Positions 34,072 through 45,935 of a stretch of DNA of 64,000 nucleotides are shown here, one piece after another. The notes below the pieces were generated by a model. The model did no database searches. It was not told the DNA's origin and was given only the letters and a program-made list of their open reading frames with translations. Each line of letters opens with the position of its first letter. Within the stretch, counting starts at the first letter, position 1. This DNA comes from Halomonas sp. THAF5a. Its GTDB lineage: Bacteria; Pseudomonadota; Gammaproteobacteria; Pseudomonadales; Halomonadaceae. The stretch spans positions 3,534,001 to 3,598,000 of the forward strand of contig NZ_CP045417.1 of the NCBI RefSeq assembly GCF_009363755.1, written 5' to 3'. The translations under genes were made by a program, and so were the position numbers.

Positions 34072-34599
34072 ATGGCCACCCTGTCCGCCGCGCCCGTCAA
34101 GCTGCTGGTCAACCTGGTCGCCTTCCAGGCGGGATGGTTCGCCTGCGTGCTGGGCGGCTCGCTGATCGGAGGGCTCGCGGTGGCGCTGATCATTGCGCTG
34201 CACCTCGCCTGGCTGGGGCGGCCCGGGGAGTGGCGGTGGCTCGCCGCCTTCGCCGGGCTGGGGCTCGCGGTCGACGGCGGCCTGGCGCTCGCGGGCGGTT
34301 TCGCCTTCCCCGACGGCACGCTGGCCATCGCCGGCCTGCCGCCCTGGCTGTGGCTGCTCTGGCCGCTGTTCGCGACCCTGATCCACCACTCGCTGGCCTG
34401 GCTCTGGTCGCTCCCCTGGCTCGCCGTGCTCGGCGGTGCCACCAGCGGCCCGCTCTCCTACTTCGCCGGCGCCCGGCTGGCCGGCGTCGAGCTCGCCCCC
34501 TGGCTGCTCCCCGTCGAGGCCATGGCCTGGGCGCTGATCTGCCTGATCCTAAGCCGTCGCCTCGGCCACGCGCCGGCCCTCGAGGGGCGGCCCCGCTGA
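34072..34599 (+). CDS. DUF2878 membrane protein
   Basis: The 175-residue protein has five or six hydrophobic helices and the family-like pattern VNLVAFQAGWFACVLGG near the start and LGGATSGPLSYFAGARLAGV near residue 130. DUF2878 proteins are typical last members of photolyase/Cfa gene sets. The start is six nt after the methyltransferase stop, with no clear ribosome-binding site of its own. Its last 51 nt overlap the 3' end of the opposite-strand GGDEF-EAL gene. Confidence 0.8.
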   Translation: MATLSAAPVKLLVNLVAFQAGWFACVLGGSLIGGLAVALIIALHLAWLGRPGEWRWLAAFAGLGLAVDGGLALAGGFAFPDGTLAIAGLPPWLWLLWPLFATLIHHSLAWLWSLPWLAVLGGATSGPLSYFAGARLAGVELAPWLLPVEAMAWALICLILSRRLGHAPALEGRPR

Positions 34600-36417
34600 G
34601 GCTCGGCCCCGCCACTCGGCCTCCAACTTTTCCGCCGGCTGCGGCCGGGCATAGAGGAAGCCCTGCACCTCGGCGCAGCCGTGGGCGAGCAGGAAGTCGC
34701 GCTGCGCCTCGGTCTCCACCCCTTCGGCCACGACCTCGAGGCCGAGTCCCTCGGCCATGGCCAGCACGGCGCAGACGATGGCGGCATCGGCGCGGTCGTC
34801 GGGCAGCGCGCGGATGAAGGCGCGGTCGAGCTTGAGCTTGTCCAGCGGCAGGTGCTTGAGGTAGCCCAGCGACGAGTAGCCGGTGCCGAAGTCGTCGATG
34901 GCCACCCGGTGGCCCCGGTCACGCAGCCGCTCCAGGCGCGGCGCTACGTCCCCGGCTCGCTCGTCGAGCAGTACCGACTCGGTCAGCTCCAGCCCCAGCA
35001 AGCGCGCCGGCACCCGATGGCGGGCGAGCCCGGAGGCGAGCACGGTCTCGAGATCCCCCTGGAAGAGCTGCATCGCCGAGATGTTGATCCACACCGTCGC
35101 CTCCGGCAGGCCCTTGCGCTGCCAGTGAGCCAGCTGGGCGAGCGCCTGGTCGATCACCCAGTCGCCGAGGGTCGACATCAGGCCGTGGCGCTCGGCCAGC
35201 GGGATGAAGTCGCCGGGCGAGACCATGCCGTCCCGCGGGTGACGCCAGCGCAGCAGGGCCTCTAGCCCGACCAGGCGATCGTCTCCCAGCCGATACTGCG
35301 GCTGATAGTGCAGCTCCAGCTGGCCGCCCACGGCCAGCGCCTGGCGCAGGTCGTTGAGCAGGCCCAGCTGCGGACTGCCCTGAACGTCGAGGGCGGGCCG
35401 GAAGCGCTGGCTGTGGTTGCAGCCGTTGCGCTTGGCGCTGAACAGCGCCGACTCCAGGCGCTGGAAGAGCTCCCCGGACTCGCGGCCGTCCTCGGGACAG
35501 CGGCAGCTGCCGATGGTCAGCCCCAGCCGCAGGCTGTGGGTATCGATCTCGAAGGGCTGCCCGAGGTGCTCCTGCAGCCCCTTGATCCAGCGGTCGTGAT
35601 CGTCGTGGGTGGTGGTGCGCATCACCATGAACTCGTCGCCGCCGAGGCGTCCGACCACGCCACCCGCCGCGTGCCGGGCCAGCCGCTCCCCGAAGCGCGC
35701 GAGCAGACGGTCGCCGAGCTCCACCCCGATGCCGTCGTTGATCTCCTTGAAGCCGTCGATGTCGATCAGCGCCATGTCGAGGCTCTCGCCCGACCGCAGG
35801 TGACGCAGCCGGGAAGCCAGCAGGTCGCCCAGCCGCCGTCGATTGGGCAGGCCGGTCAGCGGGTCCTCGAAGCCGATTCGCTGCAGGTCCCGCTCCCGGG
35901 CCTTGTGCACCGAGATGTCGGTGAACAGGCAGACGTGGTGGGTGATGCGGCCCGCCTCGTCCGCCACGCCCCGAGCCCGCAGCCACTCGGGATACTCGTC
36001 GCCCTGCTTGCGTCGGCTCCAGATCTCGCCCTCCCAGCGCCCGGTACTGCGCAGGACCTGCCAGTAGTGCTCGTAGAACGCCTTGTCGTGGCGCGGCGCG
36101 GAGAGCGAGCTCGCCATTCGGCCGCGCACCTCCTCGAGGGTGTAGCCGGTGATGCGGGTGAAGGCCGGATTGACCGCCAGGATGCGATTGGCGGCATCGG
36201 TAATGACGACGCCCTCGTCCGAGAGCGCGAGGGCCTCCTCTCCCAGGCGCGAGCGCTGATGCGCCAGGCGCACCTGGCGCCAGGCATCGAGCAGCCCGAG
36301 GGCTACCAGCACGGCCGCGGCCAGGCGCAGCGGGATGCCGGGCAGCCAGATGCTGGCCGAGAAGGCCGACACGGCCATCCAGATCATCGGTCGATTAAGG
36401 GAGAAGGTTGGCCACAT
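34549..36417 (-). CDS. PAS-GGDEF-EAL cyclic-di-GMP signalling protein
   Basis: This 622-residue protein has one or two N-terminal TM helices (residues 11-45), a PAS domain with PAC (about 60-178), GGDEF (about 180-335) and EAL (about 355-610). GGDEF is intact at 259-263, with DIDGFKEIND as metal site, but there is no R-x2-D inhibitory site five residues before it. EAL at 386-388, NISAMQL, ELTESV, DDFGTGYS, KLDRAF and AEGVETEA are all present, so phosphodiesterase activity is likely; both activities are possible. The start lacks a clear ribosome-binding site. The stop (TAG) overlaps DUF2878. Confidence 0.9.
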   Translation of the reverse strand: MWPTFSLNRPMIWMAVSAFSASIWLPGIPLRLAAAVLVALGLLDAWRQVRLAHQRSRLGEEALALSDEGVVITDAANRILAVNPAFTRITGYTLEEVRGRMASSLSAPRHDKAFYEHYWQVLRSTGRWEGEIWSRRKQGDEYPEWLRARGVADEAGRITHHVCLFTDISVHKARERDLQRIGFEDPLTGLPNRRRLGDLLASRLRHLRSGESLDMALIDIDGFKEINDGIGVELGDRLLARFGERLARHAAGGVVGRLGGDEFMVMRTTTHDDHDRWIKGLQEHLGQPFEIDTHSLRLGLTIGSCRCPEDGRESGELFQRLESALFSAKRNGCNHSQRFRPALDVQGSPQLGLLNDLRQALAVGGQLELHYQPQYRLGDDRLVGLEALLRWRHPRDGMVSPGDFIPLAERHGLMSTLGDWVIDQALAQLAHWQRKGLPEATVWINISAMQLFQGDLETVLASGLARHRVPARLLGLELTESVLLDERAGDVAPRLERLRDRGHRVAIDDFGTGYSSLGYLKHLPLDKLKLDRAFIRALPDDRADAAIVCAVLAMAEGLGLEVVAEGVETEAQRDFLLAHGCAEVQGFLYARPQPAEKLEAEWRGRASAGPPLEGRRVAEATA

Positions 36418-36448
36418 GGGCTGACGCTCGCTTGAGGAGTGGGCAAAC

Positions 36449-36468
36449 GCCCCGGCAGTCGCCGGGGC
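36449..36468. other. Hairpin in the leader of the GGDEF-EAL gene
   Basis: Perfect 8-bp arms GCCCCGGC (36449-36456) and GCCGGGGC (36461-36468) with loop AGTC lie 32-51 nt upstream of the start codon of the minus-strand gene. The rest of the 264-bp gap to fabA has no other clear element. Role unknown. Confidence 0.4.
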
Positions 36469-36681
36469 TCTGGAGAAGGGATATCGGCCGGGTAGGCGGA
36501 AGCTTGACCCCGTTCCGTCGGCCCGGCCCCGGGGCCGGAGGCAATCGGCGCGGGCGAGCCCGGCGCCGGGGCGGCCCGGTCGGCGTGCATTCGTCGAGTG
36601 TGGCCAGTAGACTAGGCACAGCCGCCCGGCGGCCTCAGGCCGCTTTCGGCAGACAATAATCCCGACACTCGGAACGATTCA

Positions 36682-37197
36682 GTGACCAAGCAACACTCCT
36701 TTGATCGCGAAGAACTGCTGGCCTGCTCGCGCGGCGAGCTGTTCGGTCCGGGCAATGCTCAATTGCCGGCCCCCAACATGCTGATGCTCGATCGCATCAA
36801 GCACATCCACGAGGAAGGCGGGGATCACGGCAAGGGCGAGTTGATCGCCGAGCTGGATATCCGGCCCGACCTGTGGTTCTTCGACTGCCACTTCCCCGGT
36901 GATCCGGTGATGCCCGGCTGCCTGGGCCTGGACGCCATGTGGCAGCTGGTCGGCTTCTACCTGGGCTGGCTGGGCCACCCCGGCCGCGGCCGCGCCCTGG
37001 GCTGCGGCGAGGTCAAGTTCTCCGGCCAGATCCTGCCCGACGCCGAGAAGGTCACCTACCGCATCAACATCAAGCGCATCATCACCCGGCGCCTGATCCT
37101 GGGGATCGCCGACGGCACCGTGTCCGTCGACGGCCGCGACATCTATCAGGCCAACGACCTTCGCGTCGGCCTGTTCACCTCCACCGCGAATTTCTGA
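36682..37197 (+). CDS. fabA: 3-hydroxyacyl-ACP dehydratase/trans-2-decenoyl-ACP isomerase
   Basis: This 171-residue bifunctional enzyme introduces the double bond of anaerobic unsaturated fatty-acid synthesis at the C10 stage. The catalytic pair is His70 ([12 protein letters not shown]) and Asp84 ([10 protein letters not shown]), at the same numbers as in E. coli. It starts with GTG, 13 nt before fabB's gap. With fabB it fixes the supply of cis-vaccenate, the acyl chain that the upstream Cfa-like enzyme could modify. Confidence 0.97.
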   Translation: MTKQHSFDREELLACSRGELFGPGNAQLPAPNMLMLDRIKHIHEEGGDHGKGELIAELDIRPDLWFFDCHFPGDPVMPGCLGLDAMWQLVGFYLGWLGHPGRGRALGCGEVKFSGQILPDAEKVTYRINIKRIITRRLILGIADGTVSVDGRDIYQANDLRVGLFTSTANF

Positions 37198-37210
37198 ACA
37201 GGAGGCTCCC

Positions 37211-38428
37211 ATGCGACGAGTGGTAGTCACCGGCCTGGGCATCGTGTCCTGCCTGGGCAACGATGCACGGCAGGTTCTGGAGGCGCTCAAGAACGGGCGC
37301 TCGGGCATTCGCTTCAAGGAAGAGTACGCCGAGCGCGGCTTCCGCAGCCAGGTGGCCGGCAGCGTCGACATCGATCTGGATGCCCTGATCGACCGCAAGC
37401 TGCGCCGCTTCATGGGCGATGCCGCCGCCTACGCCTACGTCTCCATGGCCCAGGCCATCGAGGATGCCGGCCTCACGCCGAAGCAGGTCTCCCACGAGCG
37501 CACCGGCCTGATCGCCGGCTCCGGCGGCGCCTCCAGCGCCAACCAGGTCGAGGCCGCCGACGTCATGCGCGAGAAGGGCCTGCGCCGCGTGGGCCCCTAC
37601 CGGGTCACCCGCACCATGGGCAGCACCGTCTCCGCCTGCCTGGCGACCCCGTTCAAGATCAAGGGCGTCAACTATTCGATCTCCTCGGCCTGCGCCACCT
37701 CGGCGCACTGCATCGGCAGCGCCGTCGAGCAGATCCAGCTGGGCAAGCAGGACGTGGTCTTCGCCGGCGGCGGCGAGGAAGAGCACTGGACGCTGTCCTG
37801 CCTGTTCGACGCCATGGGCGCGCTCTCGACCCACTACAACGAGACGCCGGAGAAGGCCTCGCGCCCCTATGACCAGGCCCGCGACGGCTTCGTCATCGCC
37901 GGTGGCGGCGGCATGCTGGTGCTCGAGGACCTGGAGCACGCCCGCGCCCGCGGTGCCAAGATCTACGCCGAGGTCGTCGGCTACGGCGCCACCTCCGACG
38001 GCTACGACATGGTCGCGCCGTCCGGCGAGGGCGCGGCGCGCTGCATGCGCCAGGCGATGGCCACGGTCGACGGCGACATCGACTACGTCAACACCCACGG
38101 CACCTCCACCCCGGTGGGCGACGTCGCGGAGCTGAAGGCGATCCGCGAGGTGTTCGGCGACCGTACCCCGGCGATGAGCTCGACCAAGTCGCTGACCGGT
38201 CACTCGCTGGGCGCCACCGGCGTGCAGGAGGCGATCTACTCGCTGTTGATGATGGAGAACGACTTCATCAGCGCCTCGGCCAACATCGAAGAGCTCGACG
38301 AGCAGGCGGCGGGCTTCGACATCGTCACCGAGCGCCGCGACGGCGTGGCGATCGAGCGCGTGCTCTCCAACAGCTTCGGCTTCGGCGGCACCAACGCCTG
38401 CCTGGTGCTGGAGAAGTTCAAGGCCTGA
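37211..38428 (+). CDS. fabB: 3-oxoacyl-ACP synthase I
   Basis: The 405-residue KAS I condenses malonyl-ACP with acyl-ACP and elongates the cis-3-decenoyl product of FabA. The Cys-His-His triad is visible: Cys161 in [10 protein letters not shown], His in [11 protein letters not shown] and His in TGHSLGATG. An AGGAGG ribosome-binding site precedes the ATG. fabA and fabB form an operon, as is usual in gammaproteobacteria, and end at a strong terminator. Confidence 0.97.
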   Translation: MRRVVVTGLGIVSCLGNDARQVLEALKNGRSGIRFKEEYAERGFRSQVAGSVDIDLDALIDRKLRRFMGDAAAYAYVSMAQAIEDAGLTPKQVSHERTGLIAGSGGASSANQVEAADVMREKGLRRVGPYRVTRTMGSTVSACLATPFKIKGVNYSISSACATSAHCIGSAVEQIQLGKQDVVFAGGGEEEHWTLSCLFDAMGALSTHYNETPEKASRPYDQARDGFVIAGGGGMLVLEDLEHARARGAKIYAEVVGYGATSDGYDMVAPSGEGAARCMRQAMATVDGDIDYVNTHGTSTPVGDVAELKAIREVFGDRTPAMSSTKSLTGHSLGATGVQEAIYSLLMMENDFISASANIEELDEQAAGFDIVTERRDGVAIERVLSNSFGFGGTNACLVLEKFKA

Positions 38429-38477
38429 ACGTGAGAGACGGGGCCGGCGACGGCTCCGTCCTCGAGTCACCGGCAGG

Positions 38478-38515
38478 AACGCAAGAAGGCGCCCCGAGGG
38501 GCGCCTTCTTGCGTT
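38478..38515. terminator. Bidirectional terminator after fabB
   Basis: Perfect 18-bp arms (38478-38495 and 38498-38515) with a GA loop lie between fabB (+) and plsC (-). The arms end in short A/T runs on both sides. Confidence 0.85.
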
Positions 38516-38547
38516 GGTCGCGATACGTCGAGGCTCGCGGGAGCGGG

Positions 38548-39303
38548 TCAGGCCGGACGCCTCGCCGGCGCGGCCGCCGCCTCGGGCCGCGGCACCTCGG
38601 AGATCTCGGCCAGGCGCGCCTCGATCCAGGCCTCGGCCTGGGCCATCACCTCGTCCGGGGTGCGCCCGAGGGTCTCGATCGGCGGGCCGACCTCCAGGGT
38701 GAGGCGCCCCGGCTTCTTCACCCAGTGGCGCCCCGGCCAGCGCTCCCCGGCATTGTGCGCCACCGGCACCACCGGCATCCCGGCGCGGCAGGCGATCACC
38801 GCCCCGCTCTTGTTGTAGCGCACGCGCGACCCCGGCGAGACCCGAGTGCCCTCGGGGAAGATCAGCACCGAGAGCCCCTCCTGGAGGCGTGCCTTGCCCT
38901 GGGTGAGCACCTGCTTCATGGCCCGGGCGGGCTTCGAGCGGTCCAGGGCGATGGGGTGCAGCAGGCGCAGCGCCCAACCGAAGATCGGGATGTTGAGGAG
39001 CTCACGCTTGAGCACCGTGCAGACCGGCGGGTGCAGCAGCTGCAGGTAGACCGTCTCCCACTCGGACTGGTGGTTGGCCAAGATCACGCAGGGGCCGGCC
39101 GGCAGGCGCTCATGGCCGCGAAACTCGTAGCGCACGCCGCAGGCCAGGCGGAACCAGGCGATGATGAAGTGGTTGTAGAGGTTGAGCAGCCGATAGCGGG
39201 AGGCCAGCGGCAGGAAGGGGGCCGGCGGCAGGAAGAGCACCCCGCAGACCAGCATGGCCAGGAAGTAGCCGACGTAGAAGATCAGGCTGCGGATCACGTT
39301 CAT
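38548..39303 (-). CDS. plsC: 1-acyl-sn-glycerol-3-phosphate acyltransferase (PlsC/HdtS-like)
   Basis: This 251-residue membrane-bound acyltransferase makes phosphatidic acid from lysophosphatidate. A TM helix spans about residues 8-30. The catalytic block reads NHQSEWET, i.e. H-x4-E instead of the usual H-x4-D; the same change occurs in HdtS-type proteins of pseudomonads. The second block is FPEGTR. The ATG overlaps the stop of the RmlD-like gene, so the two are coupled. The proline/alanine-rich C-terminus is variable. Confidence 0.88.
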   Translation of the reverse strand: MNVIRSLIFYVGYFLAMLVCGVLFLPPAPFLPLASRYRLLNLYNHFIIAWFRLACGVRYEFRGHERLPAGPCVILANHQSEWETVYLQLLHPPVCTVLKRELLNIPIFGWALRLLHPIALDRSKPARAMKQVLTQGKARLQEGLSVLIFPEGTRVSPGSRVRYNKSGAVIACRAGMPVVPVAHNAGERWPGRHWVKKPGRLTLEVGPPIETLGRTPDEVMAQAEAWIEARLAEISEVPRPEAAAAPARRPA

Positions 39304-40175
39304 GGCGCCGCCGACTCCTCCGCCCGCACCAGGCACCAGGCGTCCAGCATGCGACCGACCTCGAGCCGCCAGGGCTTCTGGTGGACGCCGAACACGTCCA
39401 GCACCCGCCGGCAGTTCAGCACCCGCCTCAGCGGCTGGTCGTGGTGGTGCTTGAGCGCCCTGGCGGTGCCCAGGGCGACCCGCTCGCCGCGCCCCTCGAG
39501 GCGCGTGTCGAGCTGGGTGCGCACCATCGAGACGAAGGTGTAGGCGCTCACCGGCTCGGTGCCGGCCAGGTGATAGCTGCCCCAGGCGTCGGCGCCGCAG
39601 TGCTGCTGCTGGAGCATGCCGATCAGTGCCATCGCCACCGCATCCGCCGAGGTCGGGCAGAAGATCACGTCGGACTCCGCGCGCACCTCGCCGCCCTCGA
39701 TGAAGGTATCGAGCAGCTCGCCGAGCCAGGCGTGGCTGCCCTCCAGGGCGAACAGCGGCCCCAGGCGCACGATCAGGTGGCGCGGCAGCTCGGCGCGGAT
39801 CCGGTCGCCGGTGCGCACCAGGCGCCGCAGGCCCTCGTCCCGGGGCTCGGGGATCACGTGCTCGTCGATGGGCACGTCGAAGCCGTCCTCGTAGAGCTGG
39901 TCGGAGACGCACCACACCAGGGGGATCTCCGCCTCGCGACACAGCGCCATGCAGGCCTCGACCGCCTCGGCATGCGCCGTGACGGCCGCCGGCTCGGCGC
40001 TGAGTGGCCGCGAGAGCGGCGGGATCACCAGCGCATCCGGGCGCAGCGACGCGAGCCGCTCCGGCGTGGTCTGCAACGCCGGCTCGATGGTGAGCTCGGT
40101 GTCGCTGCGCCGGTTGGCCTCGCGGGCCATCGCCAGGCTCAGGCAGTGGCTGGCCTCCAGAATCAGCAGCTTCAC
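39300..40175 (-). CDS. RmlD-like NAD-dependent epimerase/sugar nucleotide-binding protein
   Basis: This 291-residue protein resembles the RmlD/extended SDR fold (VWCVSDQLYEDG, RLGPLFALEG, YHLAGTEPVSAYTFVSMV). The N-terminal G-x-x-G-x-x-G cofactor motif is missing (LLILEASHCLSLAMA), so cofactor binding is doubtful. It starts with GTG after a GAGGAGA box, 24 nt downstream of ssb. Related genes follow ssb in pseudomonads. No reaction is assigned. Confidence 0.7.
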   Translation of the reverse strand: MKLLILEASHCLSLAMAREANRRSDTELTIEPALQTTPERLASLRPDALVIPPLSRPLSAEPAAVTAHAEAVEACMALCREAEIPLVWCVSDQLYEDGFDVPIDEHVIPEPRDEGLRRLVRTGDRIRAELPRHLIVRLGPLFALEGSHAWLGELLDTFIEGGEVRAESDVIFCPTSADAVAMALIGMLQQQHCGADAWGSYHLAGTEPVSAYTFVSMVRTQLDTRLEGRGERVALGTARALKHHHDQPLRRVLNCRRVLDVFGVHQKPWRLEVGRMLDAWCLVRAEESAAP

Positions 40176-40199
40176 GGCATCTCCTCGGCTAGCGCCCGA

Positions 40200-40832
40200 T
40201 CAGAACGGGATCTCGTCGTCGAAATCGTCGAAGCTGCCCGGGTCCGGGGCGCCATAGTTGCCGCCCTGCTGGCCACCCTGCTGGGGCGGGGCCGGCTGCG
40301 GGGCCGGACGCTGGGGCTGGCCGCCACCGTACTGGCCGCCCTGCTGGGGCGGCTGCTGGCCGCCGAAACCGCCGCCCTGCTGCGGGGGCTGGCCGCCGTA
40401 CTGGCCGCCCTGGGGGGGACGCCCGCCGCCCTGCTGGCCGCCGCCATAGCCACCGCCCTGCGGGCCGCCGAAGCCGCCGCCCTGGCCGCCGTCGCCGCGG
40501 CCGTCGAGCATCTGCATGTCGTTGGCGACGATCTCGGTGCTGTACTTGTCCTGGCCGTTCTGGTCCTGCCACTTGCGGGTCTGCAGGCGCCCCTCGACGT
40601 AGAGCTTGGAGCCCTTCTTGAGGTACTGCTGGGCGATCTCGGCCAGCTTGTTGAACATCACCACCCGGTGCCACTCGGTGCGCTCCTGGCGCTGGCCGCT
40701 CTGGCGATCCATCCAGGTGTCCGTGGTGGCCAGGTTGAGGTTGGCCACGGCGGTGCCGGAGGGCGTGAAGCGCACCTCAGGGTCCTGGCCGAGGTTGCCG
40801 ATGAGGATGACCTTGTTGACGCCACGGGCCAT
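40200..40832 (-). CDS. ssb: Single-stranded DNA-binding protein
   Basis: The 210-residue SSB has an OB fold over residues 1-110 ([46 protein letters not shown]) and the interaction tip DDFDDEIPF. The linker of about 90 residues is built of Gly-Gly-Gln-Gln-Pro-Pro repeats. It is longer than the E. coli linker (total 178). The start has a GGAG box six nt upstream. Pairing with uvrA across a divergent region is a conserved gammaproteobacterial arrangement, here with a transporter gene in between. Confidence 0.96.
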   Translation of the reverse strand: MARGVNKVILIGNLGQDPEVRFTPSGTAVANLNLATTDTWMDRQSGQRQERTEWHRVVMFNKLAEIAQQYLKKGSKLYVEGRLQTRKWQDQNGQDKYSTEIVANDMQMLDGRGDGGQGGGFGGPQGGGYGGGQQGGGRPPQGGQYGGQPPQQGGGFGGQQPPQQGGQYGGGQPQRPAPQPAPPQQGGQQGGNYGAPDPGSFDDFDDEIPF

Positions 40833-40912
40833 GGGGAACTCCTTGCTGTCATGAAATGCGTTATACGGCGATCGAGCGGCACCCAGGGCGCCCTGCCCCG
40901 ATCATACGCGGC

Positions 40913-42307
40913 TCAGGCGCCGCTGTGGGGATTACCGGTCCCGGTGAGGCGCGCCAGGGCCTGCTCGTCCAGGCGCTGCCGGTCCACCTTAAGGTAGGCC
41001 AGGCGCTCCTCGGGCACGACCAGCACGTCCTCCACCCCGGCCACGTCGGCGAAGCGCGCCATCAGCGTCTCCAGGGCGTCGTCGTGCTCGTCGTCGTCCA
41101 GCGCCACCACCTCGCTGGAGAGGTGGCGCGGCGGCGCCATGCCGACCATCGCTGCCAGCCAGGCGAGCCCCAGCAGGCCGCAGCCGAGGAAGACCGCGGA
41201 GAGCCCCCACTGCTGGGCGAGCCACCCGCCCAGCACGCCGCCGAGGAAGGCACCCAGGAACTGGCTGGTGGAGTAGACGCCCATGGCGGTGCCCTTGGCG
41301 CCGGCCGGGGCGAGCTTGCTGAGCATCGAGGGCAGGGTCGCCTCGAGCAGGTTGAAGGCGATGAAGAACAGCAGCAGCCAGCCGACCAGCGACCAGAGGC
41401 CCTCGCCGAGGCCGGCGAGCCCGAACAGGCTCAGGGTGATGGCGGTGATCGCGGCGAGGCACATGCTCTTCATGCGGCGCCGCTTCTCGGCGACGATCAC
41501 CAGCGGCACCATGGCCACGAAGGCCAGCAGCATGACGCCGAGGTAGACGACCCCATGCTGCGGCTCGGCGATGCCCGCGTTCACCAGCCGGAAGGGCACG
41601 GCGACGAAGATCGCCATCAGCACCAGGTGCAGGGCGAAGATCGAGAGGTCCATGCGCCACAGGTCACTGCGCGCCAGGATGCCGCGCAGCTGGGCGCGGT
41701 CCATGCCGACGTCGCGGTGGCGCACCCGGCGCGGCGCCGGCGGCACCAGCTTCCACAGCACGCCGAGCCCCAGCAGCGCCAGGCCGGCGGTGAACCAGAA
41801 GACGCCGGCGAGGCCGTGGTCCGCGGCGAGCCAGGGGCCGAGCACCATGGCCACGGCGAAGGCCACGCCGATGGAGAGCCCGATGGTGGCCATGGCGGCG
41901 GTGCGCACCTGTTCGCGGGTCTGGTCGGCGAGCAGCGCCATGATCGCCGCGGCCACCGCCCCGCTGCCCTGCAGGCAGCGCCCCAGGATCACCGCGCCGA
42001 TGCTGTCGGCCTGGGCGGCCACCACGCTGCCGAGCATGAAGAGCACGAGCCCGACGGCGATCACCGGCTTGCGGCCCCAGCGGTCGGAGAGCAGGCCAAA
42101 GGGGATCTGCAGCACCGCCTGGGTCAGGCCGTAGATGCCCAGCGCCAGGCCGACCAGCAGCGGCGTGGCGCCCGCCAGGTCGTCGGCGTACAGGGCCAGC
42201 ACCGGCAGCACCATGAACAGGCCGAGCATGCGCGTGGCGTAGAGCCCGGCCAGCCCGGCGATGGCACGACGTTCGGTGACTAACAGCAGTCCTGAGACCT
42301 TGCGCAT
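40913..42307 (-). CDS. YajR-like MFS transporter with C-terminal ferredoxin-fold domain
   Basis: The 464-residue protein has 12 TM helices with MFS motif A as [13 protein letters not shown], and a cytoplasmic C-terminal domain of about 65 residues ([19 protein letters not shown] through LARLTG). This matches the size and design of E. coli YajR (454 residues, YAM domain). The start at [10 protein letters not shown] is chosen; an ATG 17 codons upstream is possible but off-family. The substrate is unknown. It diverges from uvrA and lies 80 nt upstream of ssb. Confidence 0.85.
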   Translation of the reverse strand: MRKVSGLLLVTERRAIAGLAGLYATRMLGLFMVLPVLALYADDLAGATPLLVGLALGIYGLTQAVLQIPFGLLSDRWGRKPVIAVGLVLFMLGSVVAAQADSIGAVILGRCLQGSGAVAAAIMALLADQTREQVRTAAMATIGLSIGVAFAVAMVLGPWLAADHGLAGVFWFTAGLALLGLGVLWKLVPPAPRRVRHRDVGMDRAQLRGILARSDLWRMDLSIFALHLVLMAIFVAVPFRLVNAGIAEPQHGVVYLGVMLLAFVAMVPLVIVAEKRRRMKSMCLAAITAITLSLFGLAGLGEGLWSLVGWLLLFFIAFNLLEATLPSMLSKLAPAGAKGTAMGVYSTSQFLGAFLGGVLGGWLAQQWGLSAVFLGCGLLGLAWLAAMVGMAPPRHLSSEVVALDDDEHDDALETLMARFADVAGVEDVLVVPEERLAYLKVDRQRLDEQALARLTGTGNPHSGA

Positions 42308-42406
42308 AGCGATTCGATATTCCGTGGGCGGGCCCTGGGGGCCGGAGGTGGACCGCATATTCTAGCGGCTCGCTACCCCCCAGGGAAAGCCGAGGCCGGC
42401 GGCGCT

Positions 42407-42436
42407 TTGCCGCCGGCGCAGCCCGCCCCGTATAAT
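42407..42436 (+). promoter_or_regulatory. uvrA promoter
   Basis: TTGCCG (42407-42412) and a perfect TATAAT (42431-42436) are 18 bp apart, 31 nt before the uvrA start. No LexA-type CTG-N10-CAG box was seen overlapping it, so SOS control is not evident. Confidence 0.65.
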
Positions 42437-42466
42437 CGAGGTTTTGCCGCGTCCGGCGAGGTGGGA

Positions 42467-45328
<2,862 letters not shown>

Positions 45329-45379
45329 CAGCGAGTCGGGCGCGGCCAAGCGGCCAAGGAAGAGCACGATGAAAAAGAT

Positions 45380-45411
45380 AAACCCCGCCGACCCTAGGGT
45401 CGGCGGGGTTT
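45380..45411. terminator. Terminator after uvrA
   Basis: A 32-nt perfect palindrome (arms 45380-45395 and 45396-45411) is followed by TTTCTTCTT on the plus strand, and by a T-rich stretch on the minus strand, so it can work both ways. Confidence 0.88.
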
Positions 45412-45451
45412 CTTCTTGGCTGACGCCTGCCTCCGCACTCGCCGCTCAAAG

Positions 45452-45478
45452 AAAAAACCGGCTCCCTAGGGGAGCCGG
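45452..45478 (-). terminator. Terminator of the ribosomal alpha operon
   Basis: On the minus strand a 9-bp stem (arms 45458-45466 and 45470-45478, loop TAG/CTA) is followed by six T residues (complement of 45452-45457). It lies 35 nt after the rplQ stop. Confidence 0.9.
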
Positions 45479-45512
45479 CTTGGCGTGCCACTGGCGGAAG
45501 CCCGGTCGAGGA

Positions 45513-45896
45513 TCACTCCTCGGCGGCTTCCTCGACGACCGGACGGTCGACCAGTTCGACGAAGGCCATGGGGGCGTTGTCGCCGGTGCGGTAGCCGCAC
45601 TTGAGAATACGGACGTAACCGCCCGGACGCTCGGCGTAACGCGGACCCAGCTCGTTGAAGAGCTTGCCGACCGCTTCCTTGGAGCGGGTGCGGCTGAAGG
45701 CCAGACGACGGTTGGCGACGCTGTCCTGCTTGGCCAGGGTGATCAGCGGCTCGATGACGCGACGCAGCTCCTTGGCCTTGGGCAGGGTTGTCTTGATCAC
45801 TTCGTGCTCGACCAGCGAGACGGACATGTTCTTGAACATGGCCTGGCGATGCGAGCTGGTGCGATTCAGGTGACGACCACTCTTACGATGACGCAT
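45513..45896 (-). CDS. rplQ: 50S ribosomal protein L17
   Basis: The 127-residue protein starts [21 protein letters not shown], the typical L17 N-terminus, and matches the E. coli length of 127. L17 lines the peptide exit tunnel rim. The acidic C-terminus (EEAAEE) is common in halophiles. It is the last gene of the alpha operon, after rpoA. Confidence 0.97.
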   Translation of the reverse strand: MRHRKSGRHLNRTSSHRQAMFKNMSVSLVEHEVIKTTLPKAKELRRVIEPLITLAKQDSVANRRLAFSRTRSKEAVGKLFNELGPRYAERPGGYVRILKCGYRTGDNAPMAFVELVDRPVVEEAAEE

Positions 45897-45935
45897 GGTT
45901 GTGATTCCTTACCAAACTGGGACTCGAGTCGAGGC

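Noticed and set aside
40258..40449. Cys/Trp/Pro-rich repeats on the plus strand that look like a repeat peptide
   Set aside because: This is the antisense of the Gly/Gln/Pro linker of ssb, not a separate gene or a CRISPR-like array.
42308..42466. Search for a LexA box in the uvrA upstream region
   Set aside because: No CTG-N10-CAG type site was found by eye, so SOS control of uvrA is not claimed.
45380..45478. Two adjacent palindromes as ends of a mobile element
   Set aside because: They are different sequences, each fits a terminator for its own convergent operon, and nothing lies between them.
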